A stretch of 64,000 bases of DNA from Dioscorea cayenensis subsp. rotundata (lineage: Eukaryota > Streptophyta > Magnoliopsida > Dioscoreales > Dioscoreaceae). Positions 24,531 to 35,251 of this stretch are shown one piece after another. Location: the NCBI RefSeq assembly GCF_009730915.1, contig NC_052486.1, forward strand, positions 20,241,589-20,305,588, read 5' to 3'. The stretch's first letter is position 1; the number at the start of each line of letters is the position of its first letter. The notes under the pieces are model-generated. The model saw nothing but the letters and a program-made list of their open reading frames with translations. It did not search any database and was not told the DNA's origin. The position numbers and the translations under genes are program-made.

Positions 24531-24817
24531 TATAGATCAAGAGGTATTAGCAGTTTGTTATGCATTAGATAGCTTTAGGTTATTTCTTATAAATAAAAAA
24601 AATTTCTAGTAAGAACAGATTGTGAGGCCATAGTAAAATTTTTTGAGAATAAAAATAGCAAAAGAATTAGTCAGAGAAGATGGCTAGCTTTTAAAGATAG
24701 AATTCTAAATGAAAATTATAAAATTATTTTTGAGCATATAAAAGGGAAAGATAATGATCTTGCAGATAGACTTTCCAGACTAATGTTTCTCCAACAAATA
24801 TCTGAAAAGCCTCCTTA
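24531..24817 (+). pseudogene. Pararetrovirus-like RNase H C-terminal fragment
   Basis: On the plus strand, opposite to the reverse transcriptase piece. It starts at EVLAVCYAL (the catalytic Glu block). A frameshift in an A-run near 24597-24605 follows, then VRTDCEAIV (catalytic Asp) and DNDLADRLSR (the last Asp block), ending at a stop at 24815-24817. The first RNase H aspartate block is missing. The 3' end of the polyprotein has therefore been broken off and inverted relative to the rest. Confidence 0.8.
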
Positions 24818-24839
24818 AAACTTATTTGTAAGTATAAAA

Positions 24840-25070
24840 CCTTTATTTGTCCATACGCTTAGTAAAAGGTGGGGATTACCAAACAAGTAAGCTCCTCTGT
24901 ACCTTTACTAATGTGGGAGTAAAGCTACATTACCAAACCTTAGCTAGTTCATACGCTTAGCTGTAATGGGGATTATAAAACCAATAAGTTCCTCTGAGTT
25001 ATATGCTAATGTGATAGCTAAGCTTCCTTTCCCAACATTTTAGATTCTTTTCTTCAATCTCTAATTATTA
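24840..25070 (+). repeat. Two-copy direct repeat after the RNase H fragment
   Basis: An approximately 110-bp unit occurs twice (about 24848-24950 and 24951-25060). Each starts CATACGCTTAG, continues GGGGATTA, then CTCCTCTG or TTCCTCTG, and ends AGCTAAGCT-like. It may be part of the viral intergenic region, with no coding capacity. Confidence 0.6.
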
Positions 25071-25087
25071 CTTTACTTTTACAGGAA

Positions 25088-25270
25088 ATGGAGCATGCTC
25101 TCAGTAAAAGCAACACCTTTCCGCTTTCAAAGCAACAATTTCTCAAACATCCCTATACAGGCTTTAATAATTATCCTTTAGATTCCCCATTTTCTTTCCA
25201 TATTCCCCCTCACCTGTCACTAGATCCTCAAGAAAGAAATTATAGATGGTATTTCTTTTTAGGTTTATAA
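25088..25270 (+). CDS. Short ORF of unknown function in the pararetrovirus-like insert
   Basis: Sixty codons, Pro/Phe/Leu-rich, in the same orientation as the RNase H fragment and about 270 bases after its stop. It could be the start of a downstream viral frame cut off by the next inversion point near 25280. No domain is recognised. Confidence 0.25.
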   Translation: MEHALSKSNTFPLSKQQFLKHPYTGFNNYPLDSPFSFHIPPHLSLDPQERNYRWYFFLGL

Positions 25271-25303
25271 TTATTCTTTCTAAATTTTTTCGCATCATTA
25301 GAG

Positions 25304-26590
25304 TCATATCTTTGGGGGGGTGTATATATGTTTACAGAAACTATATTCACCTTTCCCTTTAAATTGTTTAGTTATTTGAATTTCAGTATATTTTTCTACT
25401 AATTGTTCTATAATGAACTTTATCCTGGTTGAAATATTATCTAATTGAGGTAAGACTGGGGTCTCTTTATATTTTTTATGGATTATTGTTCCTAATGGCT
25501 CAGGTAATTTCATAAACAATTTATCTCCTATTGTTTTGTCATAGAAACATCCAGCTAAACAACTATAATACATAAAATCTAATAAGAATGGTTTAATAAA
25601 GGCCCAATTTTTTATTTGTATTTGTTCTAATTTTTTAATAGCTTCTACCTGCTGTCTTCCATAGTTTGCATGTGTTTTTTGTTTACTGTTCCAAGAGCAT
25701 AAGCTCTCCATCTTCTGAGGCGCTCTTCCGTAGGGAGTTCAATATGATTTGATAGGAAAGAATGGTGGTCCCATTGGTAAGTAGTAGGGCTTCCATGGCG
25801 GACCATGTCGATTTGGACATAATGTTGGGTGTAAACTGGGTATCCTCGGTATGAAGGAGGAACACTGAAAATTTCCAACACGACAAAATGTCTTGGATAA
25901 TAATTCATCATAGAGGAGATAATCTTCTTAAGTCTTTCAGGAAATTGGGGTAAAATCTTCATCTGTTCTTCCTTGGTGATAATAAGTTTTTTCAACAATC
26001 CGAGCTCAAAAAGTTGTTGAATAGTAAAGTCAGTAAGAGTTCCATTCCATTCAACAAGACTAATAGTAGCTTGAATTATAGAAAACCCTTCTTGGCATAT
26101 GCAAGCTTGGATTCCTGAATGATGATGTCCTCTGAATTTAAGCATGTAGAAACTAAGCCCATCAATTTGTAGAGGAGAAGTCGCCATTGTTTCTAAGAGT
26201 TGTACCATTTGGATCAATTGTTGATGCTTTTCTTGATAAACTATTCTCATAATTTCTTTTTGGAGAGGGGAAAGTTGTGGAGGAAACTTTTCAAAAACTT
26301 GAACTTTCTTTTTCATCTCTTGTTCCCACTCTTCTTTGAGTAATGCTTTCTCATTTTTCTCTTGTTCATACTTAGTCTTTACCTGTTCTAGTTGTTGCTT
26401 AAGATCGAGTACTTCACCAGAAAGGATTTTGTTTGTTTGCTGAAGCTCTAAGAAAGCATCTAGAGATTTTGGTGTAAAGGAGGGTTCATTTAACTGGATC
26501 CTAAGGTTTTTATTGTGGAGATAATCACTAAAAGCTGTGAGGATTTTTGGAAAATGTGGATTACGGTTATTCGCCCAAATATTATCAATT
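25304..26590 (-). pseudogene. Pararetrovirus-like coiled-coil and capsid-like polyprotein fragment
   Basis: Minus strand. An open frame without a clear ATG runs from about 26590 through the 223-codon ORF 26316-25645, and continues in another frame as 25711-25304, so one frameshift lies near 25680. The first part is a Glu/Lys/Gln-rich coiled coil (about 26480-26300) and the middle is an unrecognised globular region. The last part has KLFMKLPEPLG, which resembles a conserved segment of Caulimoviridae capsid regions. The assignment to the same insert rests on position and this motif. No restored reading is offered. Confidence 0.5.
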
Positions 26591-27027
26591 GCTTTCTAGG
26601 AAACGGGATTAAAATTTGAAATAAAAATTTATAAAGAGATTTTTTTAAAATAAAATAAATGAGATATTTTTAAGGAAAAATTACTTATAAGTCATGTTTC
26701 TATAAAAGTTTACTTAAAAACCTATTTCAGTTTTCGATTTGACATTTTCGTGTTTTTCATGTATACCAGTATAAGTATGTACATTTTCGTTTAATATTTA
26801 AAATATTTAATATTTATTTATTTTATTTAATATTATATATTTCAGCAACGCCAATTACTTACTTTTTATAACCAAAAGTACGATGTAAAAACAAAGAAAA
26901 AAATCTTCAATGTATACCCAAACTCAAAAATATATATATATATATATATATATATAGCCAAAATTCAAAAGAAGTATTTATTCATTATTTATATTTTTAA
27001 TAAATACTATCACATAAACAAACACCA

Positions 27028-27032
<5 letters not shown>
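26591..27032. other. AT-rich spacer
   Basis: Low-complexity AT-rich DNA with a (TA)n run at 26932-26955, between the viral insert and the SIS gene leader. No gene is seen. Confidence 0.7.
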
Positions 27033-27060
<28 letters not shown>

Positions 27061-27066
27061 AAGAGT
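27033..27066 (+). repeat. (GA)n microsatellite in the SIS gene leader
   Basis: About 14 GA units, 85-120 bases upstream of the start codon. GA/CT repeats in plant leaders often bind GAGA-binding factors, which is only an inference here. Confidence 0.8.
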
Positions 27067-27152
27067 GTGTGACCGCCAACTCCAAGAGATAAACAAAAGA
27101 ACAATCCAAAGCCACAACCACGCCCTTCTCTAAATCCCAAATCCATAAAACA

Positions 27153-27797
27153 ATGAGCAGCAGCAGCCACACCGACGCCGAGACGATGGCCTCCCAAATC
27201 CTCGACCAAATCCGATCCATCTTCATCCCCTCCTCCTCTTCCTCTTCCTCTTCCTTTCCACCGCCCATCGACGTCCTCCTCTCCGAGATCTCCCTCGCCG
27301 CCTCCTCCTCCTCCTCCTCGGCCCGGATCTTCGTCCATGGCGTCGGCCGTGAGGGCCTCATGCTCCGCGCCCTCTGCATGCGTCTCTACCACCTCGGCCT
27401 CTCCGCCCACCCAATCGGCGACGTCACAACCCCTCCCGCCTCCCCCGGCGACCTCCTCATCGCCTCCGCTGGCCCTGGCGGCTTCTCCACCGTCGATGCC
27501 ATTTGCCACGTGGCCAGATCCGCCGGAGCCCGAGTTGTTCTCATCACTGCCAGGCCGGAATCCGAGAGCGAGGCTCGCCGGTGCGCCGACGCCATCGCGT
27601 ATCTCCCCGCGAGGACGATGGCTGATGATGAAGAGAAGGAGGGTGGATCCGGTGCTCCGCTGGCGGTGAGGTTACCGATGGGTAGTTTATACGAAGGGGC
27701 TTTGTTTGTGTTGTTTGAGATGCTTGTGTTGAGGCTTGCTGAGGTTTTGGGCCAAAGCCCGGCCCAACTTCGCTCTCGCCACACCAATCTTGAATAG
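27153..27797 (+). CDS. SIS-domain sugar-phosphate isomerase-like protein
   Basis: Single exon of 214 codons, GC-rich, unlike its surroundings. After a Ser-rich stretch (residues about 27-34 and 50-55), a SIS fold follows: IFVHGVGREG near 58-67 (phosphosugar loop), then LRALCMRLYHLGLSAHPIGD, DLLIASAGPGGFSTVD, and ARVVLITARPESES. It ends with an amphipathic helix (LYEGALFVLFEMLVLRLAEV). This matches the plant SIS family related to 3-hexulose-6-phosphate isomerase. In this copy the sugar-binding loop has GPGG instead of the GSGET type, so catalytic activity is uncertain. The start is the first ATG in an AACAATG context; a second ATG follows 12 codons later. Antisense ORFs of similar length here are composition shadows. 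Confidence 0.88.
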   Translation: MSSSSHTDAETMASQILDQIRSIFIPSSSSSSSSFPPPIDVLLSEISLAASSSSSSARIFVHGVGREGLMLRALCMRLYHLGLSAHPIGDVTTPPASPGDLLIASAGPGGFSTVDAICHVARSAGARVVLITARPESESEARRCADAIAYLPARTMADDEEKEGGSGAPLAVRLPMGSLYEGALFVLFEMLVLRLAEVLGQSPAQLRSRHTNLE

Positions 27798-27868
27798 TTA
27801 TCTCTTTTGGATTTTGGCCCATGGGCCTATTTGTATTATAATGGTTTGGTTTGTGGTATGTTAAAAGA

Positions 27869-27912
<44 letters not shown>

Positions 27913-29237
27913 GGAATATGAAAATCCTGTTTGTGTATGATGATGTGTGAATATAACAATTTTCATATTTATTATTTATCTTTGTAAATTTTTTAAATTT
28001 TTCATATTTATTTTTGACACAAAAAGCTCAACAGTGGCCAAGCAACTCAATAAAAACAAAGGTTATAAAAAAATATAGGAAATTTTATATTTGTTTATTT
28101 TATTATTATCTTATATTAAAAAAAATCTATATTAAGATATTTTAGTCATTTATATTAGCCAAGATATTTTTATAAAATATCAGACAAGTATTAAATGTTC
28201 ATAAATCAACACAACAGTAAACTCACATCATAAACATCAATATCCTGAATTTAAAAAACAAAACAATCATATTTTATTAAACAAAACAGAAAACATAAAT
28301 TATGCCATAAACTAATTTAATCTAATATATTCTTTTTTTTATTAAACAAAAAAAAAAAAACTCTAATAGTATTCCTTTGTCCCACCCTTGGCCTTATGTG
28401 TGTTTTCCAATGCCAAAAACAGAAAGAGAGACAGCATGTGGAAGCTTTTGAGTTGCTTCTTATCTTTCCAAAGACACTCATTGACTTTGCATGAGATGCT
28501 CACTTTCATTGAATCATTGAACTTTTAGTTTTATTATTATCTTTTTAACATTGCTTATTAATATTTTAAAAAATAACATAGTGAGAGCGATGTATTATGT
28601 AATTAAAAAAACTTATTAATATTTTTAAAAAAAATAATATACTTACAAGGAATGTCTGGTTGAATATTATTTGGAATATTATCATTGTCTTAAATTTTCA
28701 AGTGTTTATTTAAAGAGAGAAATATTTAAATAAAGAGATTGTTAATTGTTATTTTATTTACTGTATAAATTAAATGAAGTGATTTCTACTCTAAATTACT
28801 TTTTTTATTTATTTATTTTTATTTTGAAAGTTGAAATCTTGGCGCAATGAAGTTCTTTAAATGAAGCGACAAATGTTTCAATTAATGATATTCTTATAAT
28901 ATGCATATAAAAATAATTATAAAATTTTTCAATAAAGAAAATAGAATATGTGTTAAACACTCAACAAAAATTTATAAAGATTTTTTTTTCCTTTTTTTTC
29001 TTTTTAAAAATTCAGACACACACTTAAAACTATGAATACACATAAATTTAAACAAATGAAATAAAGAAAATAAAAAGAACAAATAAAAATGGGAAAATTT
29101 TCTGCGAAAAAAAAAACTGGGATTCTGGGAACTAGAAAGATGAAAGTTAAATATTAATTTATATACAATGATATAAAAAGACATGGCCTTCAACCCTTCA
29201 TTTTGGACTCATTTGGTGCTCTCTTGATGAGATAATA
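27798..29237. other. Intergenic region, convergent 3' ends
   Basis: Contains the SIS gene 3' end, an (ATT)n tract at 27872-27911, AT-rich DNA, and a GC-richer block (28378-28500) without an ORF or recognised RNA gene. The COR27-like gene ends at 29238 from the other side. Confidence 0.6.
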
Positions 29238-31130
29238 TTAAAGGTTCCTATTTCTCCTCCAATTCTTGTTCTTCCCTTCAACTCCATCCCTCATTGATCC
29301 TTCAAGCTCAGGCACCACCTTCATGTTTATATTATTAATTTTAAAACAATTTAATTATTTTTTTATAATATATATATATATATATATAATTATGATTTAT
29401 TCAATTAAACTATATAATCATGCAAGTTTTTGAAATCCATAAAAAAAAATTACAACAATTTGTTGTTTTTAATTCAAAATTACTTGAGGGACTATTTGAT
29501 AATAAAATACTAATTGGTTCAAATAAAAAAATGTTCACAAACTACTAAATAAGTTGCCCAGAATTCATGAACTTTTTCAACAATTTCTACTTTTTCCCCC
29601 TTTTTTTGTTATTTATATTTTTTTATACAATGGTAAGGAATTTACAAACCTGGTCCTCCAAATCAGACCGTTTTACTGGCCTTCTTCCAGATCCAGCCCT
29701 GCGGCTTGCGTTCCCCATTGCACCATTTTCTTGATAAAGAAAATCAAACAATTTAAAATATAAATAAAACACTCAGACCTTTTTTTAATTGATAATAGAG
29801 AGTTAATTTGATTTAAAAGTTTAAATGTAGGCCAATTTTTTATTTTTTTAATATATATATATATATATATGCCAAAGGTTTCACAGGCCAGCAGTATTCG
29901 CCCACTGTGAAAAATATTAATATTGGGATTTAAGAGCTAAAATTTAAATTCTATTAAACATTGTGTAATAACTAATAATTAGTCTTCGATTGTAAGTGTA
30001 GACTTACAGTCCAACATTATGTTTTTAGGTGAGGACACATAAACTCAATGATCAAATTTCTGATTTATGCACATGCTTTTTATTCTATATGTACTTATCA
30101 CATTTGTCAAATATATATATATATATATATTTATTGAGAAAGAATTAAGGAAAAAGTTTTTGTTACATATGATCCCCAATTTTTTTTGGTATTTAACTAA
30201 AACACACCTACAAAATACTTTAAAAAATAAAAAAAATAAAAAAAATAAAAAAAATATACACCTACAAAATAAAATATCCAATGATACTTCTAGAAAAACT
30301 TCTTTACTCTAATGACGTGCAGTATGCGTTATCTAAGCCAAACATAAATGTATATATATAATATCTTGATTGAAAAATAACTTAAGTTTAATTTATAGAC
30401 ATTCTTCTCAATTAGTGAGACATTAATGAACACAAACATACATGTGTATATATATATTTACCACTTTCACAACAGTTATTCTTATCTATTGTTACTACGT
30501 TGGTGGGTGATTTATCTATTTTATTAATATATATATATATTAAATTATTTAATAAATTATATACTTTAATTTCAATTTCTCATCATCTCAAGTTTCAGAT
30601 TCATTGTAAACATGCATCATAAATCCAATCCAAAAAACAACAAAACATAATTCAGACATCACAGGCCAAAAAAAAAAACAAAAAAACAAATTAAAGCTTT
30701 AATATTATTCAAAACAATTTAATTAATCAGTAATATTTTCTTGTTATTTCCTAATTTATTTTTTTCTTTTTATACACATAATTTAATTTTCCAAAATATT
30801 TTTTCATAATATAATATAATATAAATGACCAAAACAAAAAATTTAGTTGATGGTTTTCCGGCAAAAGACAAACAACTCACCGTTGATATTCAAAGGTGCG
30901 GATCCCGAGGTACGATGAGCCCGAATCGTACGGCTCCGGCTAAAGCCGGACTCTGCCGTGCTTTCAAGGAGGTGCCTCTCCGCCGGATCACGCCGGCCAC
31001 CGGCGGCTTCGCCGGAGCCGATCATTGCTCTGATGAAGCTCTCCTCCATGCGATTCAAGAACGAAGCATGCCTCTCATCCGTCCAAACCCCTCCTGAGCC
31101 GTCGATCTCCACTCCCTCACAATGATCCAT
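29238..31130 (-). CDS. COR27/COR28-like cold-regulated protein, three exons
   Basis: Exons 31130-30881, 29729-29650 and 29318-29238 join in frame with GT/AG borders (donors GTGAGT and GTTTGT). The product has about 136 residues. Its first exon carries WTDERHASFLNRMEESF, the hallmark of the COR27/COR28 family (WT[DN]E[RK]H..[YF]L..ME.SF). The exon 2/3 junction gives SDLEDQ-VVP, matching the conserved DQVVP C-terminal motif. In Arabidopsis, COR27 and COR28 are cold- and clock-controlled nuclear regulators of flowering, photomorphogenesis and freezing tolerance. An upstream in-frame ATG at 31193 would add 21 residues, but it is only about 22 bases from the TATA box, so 31130 is preferred. The protein is shorter than the Arabidopsis members: the middle FKVL..W region is absent and no further exon is visible in the 1.15-kb intron. 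Confidence 0.68.
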
Positions 31131-31208
31131 CGGTTTCAACGGTCCAGATTTGCCCTCCAAACTCACCGGTTCTGAACATCCCCCAAAACACACACCCTCT
31201 TTTTTTTT

Positions 31209-31272
31209 TTATATACCATCACACTTTGATAAATATCTGGGCCTGATTCGCCACGTCAGCTTTAGATATTTT
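31209..31272 (-). promoter_or_regulatory. COR27-like promoter: TATA box, ABRE-like core, evening element
   Basis: On the gene's strand, an exact evening element AAAATATCT (31272-31264) is followed by TGACGTGGC (about 31258-31250, an ACGT core of ABRE/G-box type) and a GGCCCA word near 31243. TATATAA lies at 31215-31209, about 80 bases before the chosen start codon. Evening elements and ABRE-like sites drive clock and cold/ABA control in known COR27/28 promoters, so the content fits the gene. Confidence 0.65.
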
Positions 31273-32936
31273 TTATTTTTTTTATTTTTATTTGTATTTT
31301 ACTTTTGCCCTTTTTATGGTAAAATTACTTTAAGGTCCTAAAAAGTTTTTTGAATTTTATATGCGCTTTTAGAAAGCCTAACTTTGTCTATTACGGATGT
31401 ACCCTGTCCGTTTGGTCGTAATTGTGGAAATGCCACCACCCGGCACCCCCACCCCCACGGGTTCCAGTAATGAAACTAGCTTGCTCTAGCTGTCAGCGTA
31501 CTTTTTTTTTTTTAACCCAAATTGCCCCTCATACTTTGGAGTATTTACGCGGGTAATTTTTTTTTTTTTTTATAGCGCCTTAAATTATGTCAATTTTTTT
31601 TTTAATAGTGGGTCCAAATTTTAATTTGAATTAAAATGATTATTCAAACTTTTAATTTTTGTTTTCATTCGTAGGATTATCCAGATAGATTCAGGATTAT
31701 TTTTTTAATAATGTAATATCAAAAATTCTCTATTAACACAAGAGATAGAATTATGATGGCATAGAATTTTGGCATATACATTATTAAAAATAGGCTGGAA
31801 TCTCTCATATGATCACTCGGTAAAACAAAATTAAAGTTGAGTAACTATTTTGATTCAAATTGAAGTTTGAACTCCAAAATGAAAAAAAAAAGATCATAAT
31901 TTGGTGTCATATAAAAAAATTTACCTGTATAGTTGGATTATATGAAAGGCAAAAAAAATTAAAAACAATGTACACACAATGTTTCATGATCTTTTCAAAT
32001 ATCTATGAATGTAACAAAATGTTCATACCCAGCAGTATTTTCTCATTATGAGAAACGAGTGTGAGACATTTACGAGGTCTAAAGTTAGAGTCTTGTTGGA
32101 TAAAGTGGTGATAACGAGTCTTCGATTTTAAATGTGGGCTTGTTACCCAAATTTCATATCTCGAGTAAGAGATCATGAGCTAGATGATCAATATCTCTGC
32201 CCATAGGTATGTTTGTTGTTTTCGTTAAAAAAACCTGAATTTTAAAAAAAAAAAAATCAAAATATAATAAAATATAGTTTTGAATCTAGTTCATATATTT
32301 CTAAACTTCTAATAATTATGTTTGCATTTTTTTTGGTAGTTTTACCATGAAAAATTCATAATGAAGAATGGGGCTATTGCTAAAATTTTAGAGAAGGGTA
32401 TATATGAAAGATAAATTTCATTAATAATTTTTTGCACAAGGATATATACATGATCATTTTCTTTCTATGTATACAAATAATTTTGCCTAGTATATGTATT
32501 GTTCATAAATATATAATTATTTGATTTTATTGGTATATATAAAGTCTAATTTTAATATCAAATCAAACACAAAAAAATATCTAAGAGGACTCACGTTGTG
32601 TCACCAAATAACAAAAGCATGTTTGGAAAATGGCACATCAACGCAACAAATATATATATTTAAAAAAAAAATTAAGTAATCATAAAAAATAAATATCACC
32701 TTTTTTAATATATATAAAATGAAAAAAAAAACTCATATTTGGCCTTTTTAAACTCATGTAATCCATTTGATTTAATCAGTATAAAATAAATACTTAAAAA
32801 ACTTTTTGTGAGTTCTTTTATAATAGTTTTCCATCTTAAATCATAATTATTAAAAACTTAAAAATATTCCAATGATTATTTTTTCAAAATTAATATAATT
32901 ATATATTTTATATATCAGTTATTTCCCCACTAAAAA
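31273..32936. other. Upstream region of the COR27-like gene
   Basis: No gene is seen. Positions 31240-31520 resemble 33200-33480, including the CCACGTCAGC site, a GAATTTTAT block, AATTNNGGAAATGCCA and an ACTAGCTT..CTGTCAG block. The rest is AT-rich. Confidence 0.6.
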
Positions 32937-33228
32937 GTACTAATAAATATCTTAGCTTTAATTTTTTTAAACAATAGTACTAAAAAATATCTTATCTTTA
33001 ATTTTTTTTAAAACAATAGTACTAAAAAAATATCTCAGCTTTAATTTTTTTTAAAAAAGAAGTACTAAAAAAATATCTTAGCTTTATTTAAAAAAAAAAT
33101 ACTAAAAAAATATCCTAGCTTTAAATTTTTTTAAAAAAAGAAGTACTAAAAAAAATATCTTAGCTTTTAAATTTTTTTTTAAAAAGTACCAAAAAAAATC
33201 TTAGGCTTTATTCCCCACGTCAGCATTT
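32937..33228 (+). repeat. Tandem array of evening-element units
   Basis: Seven units of 38-43 bp start at 32937, 32976, 33018, 33061, 33099, 33142 and 33185. Each reads roughly AGTACTAAAAAAATATCTTAG, then CTTTAA and T/A-runs. The exact 9-mer AAAATATCT occurs at 32984, 33027, 33070 and 33152; units 1, 5 and 7 carry one-base variants. The array ends against CCACGTCAGC (33215-33224), the same ACGT site found in the COR27-like promoter, where AAATATCTGGGC occupies the equivalent place. Confidence 0.85.
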
Positions 33229-33500
33229 GATATTTGTTTTTGGAGGAAACTAATCTTGGAAGAAAATCTAATTTTCATGCACTTTTCGGGAAATGCTTCA
33301 TTTTGGACCCAGAAAAGTCTTCGAATTTTATCTTAACTTTTGGAAAGATTAAACCAAACTTTATTATCGGAATGACCACGATATTGCATTATAATTACGG
33401 AAATGCCATTTGAGATAGGACCGAACTAGCTTAGGCTGTCAGGTACTCTCCTTTTGGTTTTCGGAAAGTGCCCTCGACCTTTTGGATTTAGATTTTTGCA
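33229..33500. other. Second copy of the COR27-like upstream module
   Basis: Aligns with about 31260-31520 with moderate divergence. Shared blocks include GTCAGC..TT.GATATT, CTTTATTA.CGGA and ACTAGCTT.GGCTGTCAG. No coding exon of a second COR27-like gene is visible beside it. Confidence 0.5.
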
Positions 33501-33765
33501 TTCTCTTTATATAAATATAGGAGGACCGGTTATATAGTGGCGTCCATAGATTTCAAAAATATCTACAGTAGTGGTTTCATCATCATATATATAGTTAATA
33601 AAAATGCGTTCTACAATGTTGTACAGTATCATAAACAGTAAATGATGTATAGTATTTATATAATAAACAACTATTGAATAATGATCTATTGGTTTTAAAT
33701 CAAACATCCATAGAGAACAGTAATCTAGGGATTTACCTAGATTACCTTTTGTCTATATATATATT

Positions 33766-34484
33766 TGTTATGGGTCCAGCCCATATTTGCAATATTTCAT
33801 ATTGCTTTTGTTGTTTATGTTGGCCTTTTATATTGAACTTTGTATGCTCTTATTCTAGGGTCCATTTGGCATTGATATTAGGGTTTCAAGAGAATTTTCT
33901 TTTGGTGATTTTATTCTTTGGTTTTGGTCTGACTACAGTGAAAAAGGCGATGACGATCGAAAGAAGAGAGAGCTTTAAGAGGGTTTGTTATTCCCGGTTT
34001 TGTGTGCGCGAGTTTTGATCAACTCTACGATCGGAGGTGCTCCCGTGGTCCGATTTTTGCTCAAATTTGGCCAGCTTGTTCCTGACAAGAAGGGCTTCAT
34101 TTTTGAACAGTCGGATCGTTCTCAGGTGCTCTGGTTTTGGTCAGAAACGCAGCTTTTAATAGTACAAGCGAGTTTTTGGGTGATTTCTACACTTTTTGCT
34201 TTCTATCTTGATCTCTTATTGTTCTTGAAAATTGTTGGTGGGTTGTGAATCCTTTGTTGACTGATTTAGGGTTCTTTTGTCCTCAATTTATCAATAAGAG
34301 AAGTAAAGGGTGGACTCCTTGAACGGTCTCGTGGTTTTTATCCTTCACATCGAAGGGGTTTTCCACGTATAAATTAGTGTGTGCTGTTTGTGATTTATTA
34401 TGGGTTGATTGAATTGTTTAATTGGTTGGTTGTCTTGATTGTTTGACTTTGTGAGTGTCGTAGAGACATCTGGCGATCTTTACA
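33766..34484 (+). mobile_element. Probable solo LTR of a Ty1/copia retrotransposon
   Basis: Starts TGTTATGGGTCCAGCC and ends CTTTACA. It is flanked by ATATT at 33761-33765 and 34485-34489 (an AT-only 5-mer, so only weak support). The 3' part has AAGGGTGGACTCCTTGAACG and GAAGGGGTTTTCCACG, words typical of the R/U5 part of plant copia LTRs. It has no internal coding region. The 114-codon ORF inside is fortuitous. Confidence 0.6.
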
Positions 34485-34489
34485 ATATT

Positions 34490-35206
34490 GAGGGTAGTCA
34501 TCTACGAATGTCTACAGATAAGCAATCTAGCGCAGAATCCAACGACTGCAAAATCACTCATTCTCATTGACAGTAGTAAATAGTAACACTAAACAGTTAC
34601 TTCAAACAATATTATGAACAGTTAAAAAAAAAAAAAATAAGTTTTACAGTATTGTAAACAATTGCTTACACAATGTCAACCAAACAACCACCTAGTATAA
34701 TAATTCTGGTATTGTTTATGCACCTGTTTTATTCTCTCTCTATCGAACATGTGCCATACATATATAGGGATATGAATGAGCAGAAAATTAATTGAATATA
34801 TTATAAAAATTTATTTAGCCAAATAACATGTGGATTTTTTTAAGGCAAAGTTTTTTTTTTATGATATTGAAGACAGAGAATAGAGTTGGTGGGATATTTT
34901 AGAGTGAAACTGAACTTAAAAAAAAAAGTTGGAAAAATAAAGTTTTAAGGAGCGAAAATGAAGTTTGTGTACAGCACGTTAAAGTTATGTGCAAACAGAC
35001 CATTTATATACTTTAGTTCTTGGCTTAAAAAAACAACTTAGCTATTTTTATACAATATATTTCAAAATATTTATTTAATAAACGTAAAAAAGGCCAACTT
35101 TTCAAAGTCTGAATTGATATATATATATTTGTAATCCTTGACATAATCATTATTTATACACGTCACTATGAGCTTGACCTTTGCTCAATCTAGATTTTTA
35201 TTTATT

Positions 35207-35251
<45 letters not shown>

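Noticed and set aside
27386..27822. Antisense frames over the SIS gene
   Set aside because: Shadows of a GC-rich coding exon; the sense frame has clear SIS motifs.
28378..28500. GC-richer block tested as a possible small RNA or microRNA precursor
   Set aside because: No long hairpin and no recognised conserved microRNA or snRNA sequence was found by eye.
32937..33228. Considered a CRISPR-like or satellite array
   Set aside because: Plant nuclear context, no spacer diversity, only seven degenerate units; a local regulatory-type tandem repeat fits better.
33674..34248. 114- and 87-codon frames
   Set aside because: They lie inside the probable copia solo LTR and have no domain.
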